Source of the DNA: Blautia sp. | GTDB lineage: Bacteria > Bacillota > Clostridia > Lachnospirales > Lachnospiraceae | DNA length: 64,000 bases | Assembly: GCA_030841965.1 (NCBI GenBank) | Contig: JAUUSJ010000002.1 | Location: forward strand, 1 to 64,000 | Reading direction: 5' to 3' | In this document: piece by piece, positions 9,049-16,736 of the stretch | How positions within the stretch are numbered: the first letter of the stretch is position 1 | How the letters are laid out: each line of letters begins with the position of its first letter | Translations under genes and position numbers: made by a program | Notes under the pieces: model-generated | Databases searched by the model: none | Told to the model about the DNA's origin: nothing | What the model saw: only the letters and a program-made list of their open reading frames with translations

Positions 9049-9205
9049 ATTATTTACTGTAAGTGGATATAAAGTTTATTTTTGGTCAAATGAAGAGGGA
9101 GAACCTATCCATGTTCACGTTTCTAAGGGGAAACCAACTCCGAATGCAACTAAAATATGATTAACAAAAAAAGGAGGATGTATTGTTGCCAATACACAGC
9201 CGAGA
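9041..9205 (+). pseudogene. DUF4160 gene broken by a TGG-to-TGA change and a repeat
   Basis: A TTG start at 9041 with GGAGG 8 nt upstream gives PKLFTVSGYKVYFWSNEEGEP, then IHVHVSKGKPTPNATKI and an in-frame TGA at 9158-9160. Reading on gives LTKKGGCIVANTQ, which continues the DUF4160 pattern; the TGA stands where the family has a tryptophan (KIWLT). After about 9195 the sequence becomes the foldback repeat and the family similarity ends. The gene is therefore both stopped early and cut at its 3' end. It overlaps the upstream gene by 8 bp. Confidence 0.7.
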
Positions 9206-9390
9206 GAGGAGGGCGGTATCTGCCCCGAAAACGATAGAGAGTGGAGCGATTTTTCGATATACTTAGCTTTGCCGCTGGAGCACTGTCTGAGCGCCAAAGG
9301 CGCGAGTTTGCGGGAGGCGGCAAAAATCAGCGTATGTCGAAAAATCGTGGGAACGAACGTGTTTACGGGGCAGATACCGCCCTTCTCTCT
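9203..9390. repeat. Long imperfect foldback repeat
   Basis: Three nested pairs of arms are visible: GGGCGGTATCTGCCCCG (9211-9227) with its complement at 9366-9382; CGATTTTTCGATATAC (9247-9262) with 9332-9347 (two mismatches); TTTGCCGC (9268-9275) with 9317-9324. The outer flanks AGAGAG/CTCTCT extend the stem. It interrupts the DUF4160 remnant. A related partial copy lies at window positions 1-100 in the opposite orientation. No transposase is present. Base composition is more GC-rich than its surroundings. Confidence 0.7.
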
Positions 9391-9507
9391 TGGCGTCTCT
9401 TCTCGGTGTCTCTTTTTCACATTTCGCATCTCCCCTCCCCCTTAAGGAAAACTCCCAAAAACCAACTTCGTTATCCTTGAAATCTTGTGAAATATCTATG
9501 AAATCTA

Positions 9508-9535
9508 TTGACAACCCCAAAATATAATGTATAAT
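9508..9535 (+). promoter_or_regulatory. Sigma-A promoter for the MarR/citrate synthase operon
   Basis: TTGACA (9508-9513), a 16-bp gap and TATAAT (9530-9535) form a consensus promoter. It predicts a start near 9542 and a ~200-nt leader that contains the CIRCE element. Confidence 0.7.
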
Positions 9536-9611
9536 AATTTAAAGTCAAACAATTTACAATCATCATTTTAATTGCTTTTCTTTAAAGAAAGCAAATTTTT
9601 TTGCACCACAA

Positions 9612-9638
9612 TTAGCACTCAACTAACAAGAGTGCTAA
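9612..9638 (+). promoter_or_regulatory. CIRCE operator (HrcA binding site)
   Basis: TTAGCACTC, nine bases, GAGTGCTAA is an exact match to the CIRCE consensus bound by the heat-shock repressor HrcA. It lies ~70 nt after the predicted transcription start, which is a usual place for CIRCE in Firmicutes leaders. No chaperone gene follows: the downstream genes are a MarR-like regulator and citrate synthase. Confidence 0.85.
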
Positions 9639-9746
9639 TAAAAATTATAGCTAAATCATTACAAGAAAGTATTTAGGAAAATATTTAGGAAAGCATTCAA
9701 CAAAATATTCAAAAGAATATTCGTTTAAGAAAAAGGAGGTAAAAAC

Positions 9747-10247
9747 ATGGCAGAAAACAAGAAAGAAATCGACATTCTAAAACTAGGTGATGAATTAATT
9801 CTGCGAAGATACCTATTCAATAAAACCCAGATTAATCAAGGCTTAAACATCCCAGACTATATCGCCTTACATATCATAAGGGAATCCAAAACCAAAGAAG
9901 AAATCTACGAAGGAAAAACCTATTTAAAAGATTTATCAGAAAAAATGAAGCTTACAATCCGGCAGACCTCAAAATTAATCGGAAATTTAAAGGAGAGAGG
10001 ACTTGTAGTATGGTCTCACGACGGAAATGGAAGCGAAGGAACTTACGTCACGATTACAAAAGAAGGTGATGAATTAGTAGAGAAACAACAAGCCGTTTTA
10101 AAAGAATACTATAAAAGAGTCATCGGTAAGTTTGGAAAAGATAATCTAATTCAACTCCTTAACTTAATGAAACAGCTAGAAATCATCATGGGAAGTGAAT
10201 TGGAAGAAATGGAGGAATCAGAGGATGATAATAGAGAAATTGAATAA
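9747..10247 (+). CDS. MarR-like winged-helix regulator
   Basis: A 166-residue protein. Residues ~25-115 fit a winged helix: YIALHIIRESK (H2), YLKDLSEKMKLTIRQTSKLIGNLKERGLVVW (H3-recognition helix and start of wing), SEGTYVTITKEG (wing) and ELVEKQQAVLKEYYKRV (dimer helix). The C-terminus is very acidic (SELEEMEESEDDNREIE). AAGGAGG precedes the ATG. The citrate synthase start lies inside the 3' end, overlapping by 23 nt in another frame, so the two genes are translationally coupled, which suggests a shared function. Ligand and target are unknown. Confidence 0.75.
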   Translation: MAENKKEIDILKLGDELILRRYLFNKTQINQGLNIPDYIALHIIRESKTKEEIYEGKTYLKDLSEKMKLTIRQTSKLIGNLKERGLVVWSHDGNGSEGTYVTITKEGDELVEKQQAVLKEYYKRVIGKFGKDNLIQLLNLMKQLEIIMGSELEEMEESEDDNREIE

Positions 10248-11553
10248 CTACACACAAAAAACTCAAGAAATATGTCTAAAAAACGACAGTATTGCCTCAC
10301 GCTTATACGACGAGTACGGAGTAAACCTAGGACTGCGTGATGAGAATGGAAATGGTGTACTAACAGGTCTCACCAATATCTCCAAAATCACCTCGTCCAC
10401 CATTGTAAACGGTCAGAAAATTCCAGCCGATGGAAAACTATGGTACCGCGGATACCGAGTGGAACAATTGATCGATTCTCTAGGTCAATCAGAATTAGGT
10501 TTTGAAAAAATAGCATATCTCCTACTCATGGGAGAACTCCCAAACGAAGAGGAGGCAGCAGAGTTTGCACAATTGATTGGAGAGTGTAGAACCCTGCCAA
10601 CTAATTTTACTAGAGACGTAATTATGAAAGCTCCATCAGAGGATATCATGAATTCCATGACAAGGAGTATTCTAACCCTCGCCTCCTACGATGAAAATGC
10701 AAAGGATACGAGTGTCTCAAATGCATTGAGACAATGTATTCAGCTCATAAGTGAATTCCCTATCTTGGCAGTTTACGGGTATAACGCATATAATCACTAT
10801 GAAAAGCAGGCAAGTATGATTATTCACCATCCTGACCCAAAACTATCAACGGCGGAAAATCTCCTTATGCTGTTAAGACCAGATAAGAGCTATACTGAGG
10901 TTGAGGCCAAAGTATTAGACACCGCATTGATTTTGCATATGGAGCATGGCGGTGGAAATAACTCTACATTTACGACTAGAGTCGTCACATCTTCTGGCTC
11001 TGATACTTACTCCACGATTGCAGCGGCGATGTCCTCTCTAAAAGGACCAAAACATGGTGGAGCGAATATTAAGGTAATGGAGATGATGGAAGATATCCGA
11101 GAACATATTCACGATTATAATGACAAGGAAGAAATCAGTGCATACTTATCAAAGATTCTTGATAAAGAAGCATTTGACAAGAAGGGATTAATTTATGGTA
11201 TGGGACATGCGGTTTATTCACTATCCGACCCGAGAGAGCGTGTCTTTAAACAGTATGTAGAAAAACTCGCATTAGAGAAAAACCGCCAGGAAGATATGCA
11301 GCTATATCAGAATATCGAAGAGATTGCTCCACAGCTGATTGCGCAAAAGAGACAGATTTTTAAAGGAGTGAGCCCAAATATCGACTTTTACAGTGGTTTT
11401 GTATATGAGATGCTTGGAATTCCGCAAGAATTATATACTGCAATCTTTGCCGTAGCTCGAATTGTAGGATGGAGTGCACATAGGATAGAAGAATTAATCT
11501 GTACGAATAAGATTATCCGTCCAGCATATATGAGCGTGATGGAGGAAAAATAA
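10225..11553 (+). CDS. gltA: Citrate synthase
   Basis: A 442-residue type I-like citrate synthase, which condenses oxaloacetate and acetyl-CoA. Key pieces in order: KIPADGKLWYRGYRVEQLIDS, LHMEHGGGNNSTF, SSLKGPKHGGANIKVMEMM (with a catalytic-type His), YGMGHAVYSLSDPRERVFK (second His) and SPNIDFYSGFVYEMLG (catalytic Asp), then ARIVGWSAHRIEE with CoA/oxaloacetate-binding Arg residues. GGAGG lies 9 nt before the ATG at 10225, inside the MarR-like gene. In anaerobes the enzyme feeds 2-oxoglutarate and glutamate synthesis. A 2-methylcitrate synthase activity is less likely because no prp genes are nearby. Confidence 0.9.
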   Translation: MIIEKLNNYTQKTQEICLKNDSIASRLYDEYGVNLGLRDENGNGVLTGLTNISKITSSTIVNGQKIPADGKLWYRGYRVEQLIDSLGQSELGFEKIAYLLLMGELPNEEEAAEFAQLIGECRTLPTNFTRDVIMKAPSEDIMNSMTRSILTLASYDENAKDTSVSNALRQCIQLISEFPILAVYGYNAYNHYEKQASMIIHHPDPKLSTAENLLMLLRPDKSYTEVEAKVLDTALILHMEHGGGNNSTFTTRVVTSSGSDTYSTIAAAMSSLKGPKHGGANIKVMEMMEDIREHIHDYNDKEEISAYLSKILDKEAFDKKGLIYGMGHAVYSLSDPRERVFKQYVEKLALEKNRQEDMQLYQNIEEIAPQLIAQKRQIFKGVSPNIDFYSGFVYEMLGIPQELYTAIFAVARIVGWSAHRIEELICTNKIIRPAYMSVMEEK

Positions 11554-11555
11554 GA

Positions 11556-11578
11556 GGGACTGCCTAAGGGCAGTTCCC
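11556..11578 (+). terminator. Hairpin after citrate synthase
   Basis: GGGACTGCC and GGCAGTTCCC form a stem with a short loop and one bulge. There is no T-run after it, so it may be an RNA-stabilising or weak termination structure between citrate synthase and the MATE gene. Confidence 0.35.
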
Positions 11579-11606
11579 CCCAATTCAAAGAGAGGAGTGA
11601 AAAAAA

Positions 11607-12992
11607 GTGACAAATGAAGAAAGAAAAGAAGAAAATCCGCTTGGGACAAAGCCACTTGGACCGCTATTATTCTCTCTGGCTGTCCCAGCTATTATCGCCA
11701 ATGTAGTAAATGCATTATATAATATCGTCGACCAGATATTTATCGGGCAAGGTGTCGGAAGACTTGGCAATGCGGCGACATCCGTAGCTTTCCCGTTAAC
11801 TACCATCTGTATGGCGATTGGATTGATGGTAGGTCTTGGTTCGGCTTCTGGTTTTAATTTAGAGCTCGGCGCAAAGAACGAAGAAAAGGCTAAGAAAATC
11901 GCAGGAACAGCGGCTACTGTACTTATTTTATGTGGGGTGATTATCTGTATTTTTGTTCGCATCTTTTTAAAACCATTGCTTCAGATGTTCGGTGCGACTG
12001 GAAATACTCTACCGTACGCAATGGAATACGCAGGCATTACTTCCTTTGGTATTCCGTTTTTGCTGTTTTCAACCGGGATAAACCCGTTAGTTCGAGCGGA
12101 CCGCAGTGCAAAGTATTCGATGGCGGCCATCGTGATTGGCGCAGTACTAAATACCATTCTTGACCCGATTTTTATATTCTGGTTTCACTGGGGAATTGCA
12201 GGTGCTGCGTGGGCGACCGTAATTAGTCAGATTTTATCAGCCTGTATATTGGCAGCATATTTTCCTCGTTTTAAATCCGTGCATTTTTCTCTTAAGGATT
12301 TCATTCCAAATATTTCTGAAATTATATTGATATGTAAGTTGGGATTTAATTCCTTTATTTTTCAGTTTTCCAATCTGATTGTTCAGATTACATTAAATAA
12401 TATTCTTCGGATATACGGTGAACAGTCCATTTACGGGGCGGATACACCGATCGCAGTTGCGGGCATTGTTATGAAGATTAATGTAATTTTTATCTCTCTA
12501 ATTATCGGCTTAATTAACGGGGCTCAGCCTATTTGTAGCTATAATTACGGAGCTCAAAAATATAGCCGTGTTCGTCAAACCGTAAAACTATTTATGACAG
12601 CTGCTGTGATAATATCTGTTTTATCATGGCTGGCATTTGAGGTCTTTCCTCGTCCAATTCTCTCTTTATTTGGAAGCGGAGGAGATGACCCGCTCTACTT
12701 TGAATTCGCGATACCGTTTATGAGAACATACCTGTTTTGCGTATTTCTAAACGGTGTGCAGATATGTTCCGCCACCTTTTTCCCATCTATCGGAAAAGCG
12801 GCGAAGGGAGCAATCTTATCGTTTTCAAAGCAGATTATTTTCCTTATCCCATTGCTTTTATTATTTCCAAGGTTTTTGGGCATCGAGGGTGTCGCCTATG
12901 CACAGCCGGTAACGGATTTATTGGCATTTATTCTGTCTGTGATTTTTCTGGTTGATGAATTTCGGAAAATGCCGCGAGAAGATATGGCATAA
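11607..12992 (+). CDS. MATE-family efflux transporter
   Basis: A 461-residue integral membrane protein with about 12 hydrophobic segments in two similar halves, the MATE plan. Diagnostic stretches are LFSLAVPAIIANVVNALYNIVDQIFIG near the N-terminus (residues ~21-47), GLGSASGFNLELGAKNEEKA, and in the second half INGAQPICSYNYGAQKYSR. MATE proteins export cationic drugs or metabolites using sodium or proton gradients; the substrate is not predictable. Start is GTG at 11607, with GAGAGGAGTG upstream. It lies 53 bp after citrate synthase and could be in the same transcript. Confidence 0.9.
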   Translation: MTNEERKEENPLGTKPLGPLLFSLAVPAIIANVVNALYNIVDQIFIGQGVGRLGNAATSVAFPLTTICMAIGLMVGLGSASGFNLELGAKNEEKAKKIAGTAATVLILCGVIICIFVRIFLKPLLQMFGATGNTLPYAMEYAGITSFGIPFLLFSTGINPLVRADRSAKYSMAAIVIGAVLNTILDPIFIFWFHWGIAGAAWATVISQILSACILAAYFPRFKSVHFSLKDFIPNISEIILICKLGFNSFIFQFSNLIVQITLNNILRIYGEQSIYGADTPIAVAGIVMKINVIFISLIIGLINGAQPICSYNYGAQKYSRVRQTVKLFMTAAVIISVLSWLAFEVFPRPILSLFGSGGDDPLYFEFAIPFMRTYLFCVFLNGVQICSATFFPSIGKAAKGAILSFSKQIIFLIPLLLLFPRFLGIEGVAYAQPVTDLLAFILSVIFLVDEFRKMPREDMA

Positions 12993-13042
12993 TCGAGGAT
13001 ATGTCTTTATAAAAAGGAAAAATGGAGAGGAGGAAACAAAAT

Positions 13043-13348
13043 ATGTCGCTTACAGTGAGACAACAAAGGGATACGAAAAAAGAATTGAAGGAAAATTTTG
13101 AAAAATCAGGATTGACAATAAAACAGGTTGCAAGAGACCTTGATACATCGGAGGAATATATCGAGCAGCTTTTTCAGTTACATCCCCAAAGTTATAATCA
13201 TACATGGATTTTGAGGAATTATCTGTATGAAAAGGTGAGAGAGGCGGGAAAAACTCCGACTGAATTTACGGCATTAAAAGGAAGTTGTCGCAATTACTGG
13301 TTTTTAAATGCGGATTATATTGAGCGTGGAATCATTGGCACGAGATAA
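13043..13348 (+). CDS. DUF2316 family protein
   Basis: A 101-residue protein matching the small DUF2316 family: SLTVRQQRDTKKELKENFE, KSGLTIKQVARDLDTSEEYIEQLFQL (helix-turn-helix-like), then WILRNYLYEKVREAGKTP and FTALKGSCRNYWFLNADYIERG. Length equals the family length. The ATG at 13043 is chosen because GGAGG lies between it and an earlier in-frame ATG at 13022. Members may bind DNA, but the function is not established. It sits 18 bp before the acetyltransferase gene. Confidence 0.8.
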   Translation: MSLTVRQQRDTKKELKENFEKSGLTIKQVARDLDTSEEYIEQLFQLHPQSYNHTWILRNYLYEKVREAGKTPTEFTALKGSCRNYWFLNADYIERGIIGTR

Positions 13349-13366
13349 AAGGGGGAGGAGTGAGAA

Positions 13367-14020
13367 ATGGGATTGCCGAAATATAGAAAAATTGATATGG
13401 AGACATGGCCTCGCAGAGAACATTTTGAGTATTATAGAAATACTTTGCAATGTAGCTATTCTTTGACTGCGCGTATAGATGTCACAAATGTATTGAGATA
13501 TGCGAGAGAGAAGGAGATAAGAATCTATGGATGTTTTATCTATGCCGCAGCGAAGACCGTCAATAGCATGGATTCTATGAGAATGATGTTGCCTTTGGAG
13601 GGCGGGGCAGGAGTCTGGGAGGTATCTCATCCAAGCTTTACGATATTTCATAAAGATGACGAGACATTTAGCGATATTTGGACAGAGTATATGCCAGAAT
13701 TTAAGGATTTTTATGAAAATTATGAGAGGGTTATGGAGGAGTTTGGAAATTATCATGGAATCAAGGCGAGGAAAGACCAGCCAGCGAATTTTTTCTGTGT
13801 CAGTTGTTCTCCGTGGCTAGATTATATCGGATATTCCACCCAGGCAGTGGGAGAGCCTGCTTTGTTTCCTATTATTTTATTTGGAAAATATACAAAATCA
13901 GAGGGAAGATATCATTTGCCAGTGACAATCACAATCTCTCATGCGGCGGCGGACGGATATCATACAAGTATGTTTTTTAAGAAATTACAGGAAAACTTAG
14001 ATAGTTTTGATGATATGTAA
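13367..14020 (+). CDS. CatA-like chloramphenicol acetyltransferase family protein
   Basis: A 217-residue protein of the trimeric chloramphenicol acetyltransferase fold. Seen: YRKIDMETWPRREHFEYY at the start, SYSLTARIDVTNV, FYAAAKTVN-like helix, then NFFCVSCSPWLDYIGYS and PVTITISHAAADGYHTSMFF, which holds the catalytic His (H-A-A-A-D-G) and the structural Asp. Many members of this family from gut Firmicutes do not confer chloramphenicol resistance, so the drug link is uncertain. It ends before a repeat fragment and a long terminator hairpin. Confidence 0.8.
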   Translation: MGLPKYRKIDMETWPRREHFEYYRNTLQCSYSLTARIDVTNVLRYAREKEIRIYGCFIYAAAKTVNSMDSMRMMLPLEGGAGVWEVSHPSFTIFHKDDETFSDIWTEYMPEFKDFYENYERVMEEFGNYHGIKARKDQPANFFCVSCSPWLDYIGYSTQAVGEPALFPIILFGKYTKSEGRYHLPVTITISHAAADGYHTSMFFKKLQENLDSFDDM

Positions 14021-14059
14021 GTGACGCCCGTTTAGCGCCAATTAGAGTGGAACGTAGAT

Positions 14060-14092
14060 GCGGGAGCATATTGTGCGGAGCAATCTGATATC
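14060..14092 (-). repeat. Fragment of the dispersed MITE-like repeat
   Basis: GCGGGAGCATATTGTGCGG and the following AGCAATCTGATATC match, with a few changes, the reverse complement of 21963-22001 in the full copy. The rest of the element is not recognisable here. Confidence 0.6.
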
Positions 14093-14120
14093 AAAAGTTT
14101 AAGAGACGACCTTGATAAAT

Positions 14121-14222
14121 AAAAAAGAGGGAATATTGGAAAAGAAATTTTCAAACAAGATATAGATATTTTATGCTATATCTGATTTAAATTTCATATT
14201 TTCCGATATTCCCTTCTTTTTT
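14121..14222. terminator. Long bidirectional terminator hairpin
   Basis: AAGAGGGAATAT (from 14125) pairs with ATATTCCCTTCTT, extended inward by TGGAAAA/TTTTCC, with an inner TATAGATA/TATATC hairpin. Runs of A and T lie outside, so it can end transcripts from both the acetyltransferase (plus) and the small gene at 14252-14434 (minus). Confidence 0.75.
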
Positions 14223-14251
14223 CTTCCTTTTTTATTCTGTACACTCTCATA

Positions 14252-14434
14252 TTATTTTGAGAGAGATTTATAAAGTGGATATACATTTGTTGCACCATTC
14301 ATTGCTAACATTCCACAGATAATGCTTGCCTGATTTTCTCTAAAAGCTTCTTTATATCTTTCAAAAAAGGATTTATGTTCTTTTCTGTTTTCAAATGTTC
14401 TTCCCTTTGCTTGATTTAATGTTGTTGTTGTCAT
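14252..14434 (-). CDS. Small protein of unknown function (60 aa)
   Basis: A 60-residue frame with a near-perfect ribosome site (AAGGAGG 5 nt before the ATG). The protein is basic in its first half (LNQAKGRTFENRKEHKSFFERYKEAF) and has a short, mildly hydrophobic patch (IICGMLAMNGATNVY). It ends directly before the bidirectional terminator, which supports a real monocistronic gene. I do not recognise the family. Confidence 0.6.
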   Translation of the reverse strand: MTTTTLNQAKGRTFENRKEHKSFFERYKEAFRENQASIICGMLAMNGATNVYPLYKSLSK

Positions 14435-14559
14435 AATATGACCTCCTTATTATTTAAGATTTGTTATCTTGTTTATGTATATTATAATATTATTCTTAAG
14501 CACAAAAAAATAGGCAAAAATTTGACTTATTTTAAGGCAATATTGACTTTTTCATATTT

Positions 14560-14605
14560 TTGAGAAAAAGAAAAAGACATTGAGAAGAAGTCTCCTCTCA
14601 ATGCC
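14560..14605 (-). terminator. Terminator of the phospho-sugar mutase gene
   Basis: On the minus strand CATTGAGA, a 10-nt loop and TCTCAATG form a stem followed by a long T-rich tract (A-run on the plus strand at 14560-14577). Confidence 0.8.
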
Positions 14606-14622
14606 TTATGAGTTTTATTAAG

Positions 14623-16305
14623 TTATGCGAGAATTGGTTTTAATGCCTCAGCTAATTTATCTTTATTAGCCTGTGCCTCATCCAAATCTTTTCCAAGAGT
14701 TGTAAAGTAAAGTTTAATCTTAGGTTCTGTTCCGGATGGACGAACGATAACTGTCTCACCGTTATCTAATTTATAAAGTAATACGTTGGCAGCTGGAAGA
14801 CCTGTCTCCTCTGTATTCTGGTAATCTGTCACTTTCTCAACAGCATGTCCGGCAATCTCTGATAATGGATTCTGGCGGAGATTTTCCATAATTCCTGCCA
14901 TCTTATCCATTCCGCTAAGACCAGGGAATTCAAAGCTATCTACTTTGTTCAGGTAACGACCGTACTCTGCGTAGATTTCTTCCATTCTCTGCTTTAAGGA
15001 GCTTCCGATGCTTCTATAATATGCAGCCATCTCACAGATTAACATAGAGCCGATGATGGCATCCTTATCTCTTACATATGGTCCAGCTAAGTATCCATAG
15101 CTCTCCTCAAATCCGAAGATAAATCTATCTACTTCTCCAGCCTGCTCTAACTGAGCAATCTGGTCACCAATCCACTTAAATCCTGTCAAAACGCTGCGAA
15201 GTTCAATTCCGTAATGCTCTGCCACTGCATCTGCCAATGGTGTGGATACGATGGATTTTACTGCTACGGCGTTCTTAGGCATAGTTCCTTTTTCGATGCG
15301 ACCTGCACAGATATAATCTAAGAGCAATACACCTACTTCATTACCACTTACTAACTCGTAAGAGCCATCAGGGCATTTCATAGCGATACCGACGCGGTCT
15401 GCATCAGGGTCTGTCGCTAACATTAAGTCTGCACCTGTCTCTTTTGCCAATTCCAGACCTTTTTCTAATGCTGCAAAGATTTCTGGGTTTGGATAACTAC
15501 ATGTTGTAAAGTAGCCGTTTGGATATTCCTGTTCTGGAACGATTGTGACATCTGTAATTCCGATATCTTTTAAAATCTGTGTCACAGGTACAAGACCAGA
15601 ACCGTTCAATGGGCTGTATACTAACTTTAGTCCTGCTGTCTTACATAAACCTGGACGAACTTGACGAGATTCAATTGCCTCATAAAGAGCTTTCTTACAA
15701 TCTTCTCCTACAAAACGGATAAATCCTTCTTCTACACCCTCAGCGAAAGGCATGTATTTTACACCTGTTAAAATATCTGTCTTTTGGATTTCTTCATATA
15801 CGATAGCTGCAGCGTCATCTGTCATCTGGCAGCCATCTGGGCCGTATGCCTTATATCCGTTATATTTTGCTGGGTTATGAGAAGCTGTTACCATAATACC
15901 TGCATTACATTCATAATAACGAGTAGCAAAGGAAAGTGCTGGTACTGGCATCAAAGCATCGTAGATTCTTACTTTGATTCCATTTGCTGCAAGTACGCCA
16001 GCGGCTGTCTTTGCAAATACATCACTTTTAATACGGCTATCATAGCTAATTGCCACTGTCTGATTACCGCCCTGTGTCTTTACCCAATTTGCAAGTCCCT
16101 GTGTTGCCTGACGTACAACATAGATATTCATACGGTTTGTTCCTGCTCCAAGCACACCGCGAAGTCCTGCAGTACCGAACTTTAGGGCTACTGCAAAACG
16201 GTCTTTAATCTCCTCGTCATTTCCCTCAATTTTTAATAATTCTGGTTTTAAATCCGCATCTTCCAGATCAGCTGCCAGCCAGCGCTTATACTCTTCTTGA
16301 TACAT
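14623..16305 (-). CDS. pgcA: Phosphoglucomutase/phosphomannomutase (alpha-D-phosphohexomutase)
   Basis: A 560-residue alpha-D-phosphohexomutase, interconverting hexose 1- and 6-phosphates. The four family signatures are present: FGTAGLRGVLGAGTNRMN, the phosphoserine loop TASHNPAKYNGYKAYG, the metal loop TDPDADRVG, the sugar loop GFEESYGYLAG, and the phosphate loop RPSGTEPKIK near the C-terminus. Length and motif set fit the PgcA/PGM type of Firmicutes. It is monocistronic with a terminator and supplies UDP-glucose precursors or links glucose-1-phosphate to glycolysis. AGGAGAG precedes the ATG. Confidence 0.92.
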   Translation of the reverse strand: MYQEEYKRWLAADLEDADLKPELLKIEGNDEEIKDRFAVALKFGTAGLRGVLGAGTNRMNIYVVRQATQGLANWVKTQGGNQTVAISYDSRIKSDVFAKTAAGVLAANGIKVRIYDALMPVPALSFATRYYECNAGIMVTASHNPAKYNGYKAYGPDGCQMTDDAAAIVYEEIQKTDILTGVKYMPFAEGVEEGFIRFVGEDCKKALYEAIESRQVRPGLCKTAGLKLVYSPLNGSGLVPVTQILKDIGITDVTIVPEQEYPNGYFTTCSYPNPEIFAALEKGLELAKETGADLMLATDPDADRVGIAMKCPDGSYELVSGNEVGVLLLDYICAGRIEKGTMPKNAVAVKSIVSTPLADAVAEHYGIELRSVLTGFKWIGDQIAQLEQAGEVDRFIFGFEESYGYLAGPYVRDKDAIIGSMLICEMAAYYRSIGSSLKQRMEEIYAEYGRYLNKVDSFEFPGLSGMDKMAGIMENLRQNPLSEIAGHAVEKVTDYQNTEETGLPAANVLLYKLDNGETVIVRPSGTEPKIKLYFTTLGKDLDEAQANKDKLAEALKPILA

Positions 16306-16393
16306 CTTAATCTCTCCTTATCTCTCCTAAGTTAATTTTTAGTGCTTTCGCCATTTCGCAAAAAGGAATGTCTCCCGATAGGGAGATATGGCT

Positions 16394-16438
16394 ATAGTAA
16401 TAATATACTATATTTTTCGATATATGGCAATTATTTTT
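16394..16438 (+). repeat. 45-bp direct repeat, copy 1
   Basis: It begins ATAGTAATAATATACTATAT and continues TTTTCGATATATGGCAATTA. The copy at 16551-16595 differs at two positions. The start of the unit is a near-palindrome (TATAGTA / TACTATA), resembling an operator. Confidence 0.7.
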
Positions 16439-16550
16439 GAAAAAATATATAAAATTTTTGGAATTTTATCTTGGAGTTTTTAATTTTTTTTCTTTATTCC
16501 ATATAAAAATTGGATAGAAAATAATAAAGAAAATGGAATCTCGCATAATT

Positions 16551-16595
16551 ATAGTAATAATATACTATATTTTTCGGTATATGGTAATTATTTTT
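16551..16595 (+). repeat. 45-bp direct repeat, copy 2
   Basis: Second copy of the unit at 16394-16438, 157 bp downstream, with two substitutions. It lies ~140 bp before the binding-protein start, so a role in regulating that operon is possible. Confidence 0.7.
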
Positions 16596-16736
16596 ATGAA
16601 CAAAGTAGAAAAAATATACGATAGCATATACTTTTTTATAATTTTGGTTTTTTTATTGTTATAAGATTTTTTTAGTTGCTGATATGATAATCATATAACA
16701 AGAAAAACAAATATTTTCAGAAAGGTGAGGAAAAAT

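Larger units (their letters stand above)
16306..16736. other. 430-bp AT-rich intergenic region with a direct repeat
   Basis: This region lies between the divergent mutase (minus) and binding-protein (plus) genes. It is extremely AT-rich. Its only clear structure is a pair of 45-bp direct repeats, listed separately. No coding-like frame and no unambiguous consensus promoter were found. Confidence 0.5.

Noticed and set aside
9041..9200. TGA at 9158 read as selenocysteine or a recoded stop in the DUF4160 frame
   Set aside because: The family has tryptophan at this place, no SECIS-like hairpin follows, and the gene is cut again by the repeat shortly after. Ordinary decay explains it.
9241..9520. 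Open frames of 79-104 residues on both strands across the foldback repeat
   Set aside because: They arise from the two arms of an inverted repeat, have no ribosome sites and resemble no protein.
11585..11962. 125-residue minus-strand frame opposite the MATE gene
   Set aside because: It is the complement of membrane-segment codons, lacks a ribosome site, and the sense gene is certain.
13367..14020. Acetyltransferase as a true chloramphenicol-resistance determinant
   Set aside because: The active-site motif is present, but many chromosomal homologues of this type are not resistance genes, and no mobile context is seen.
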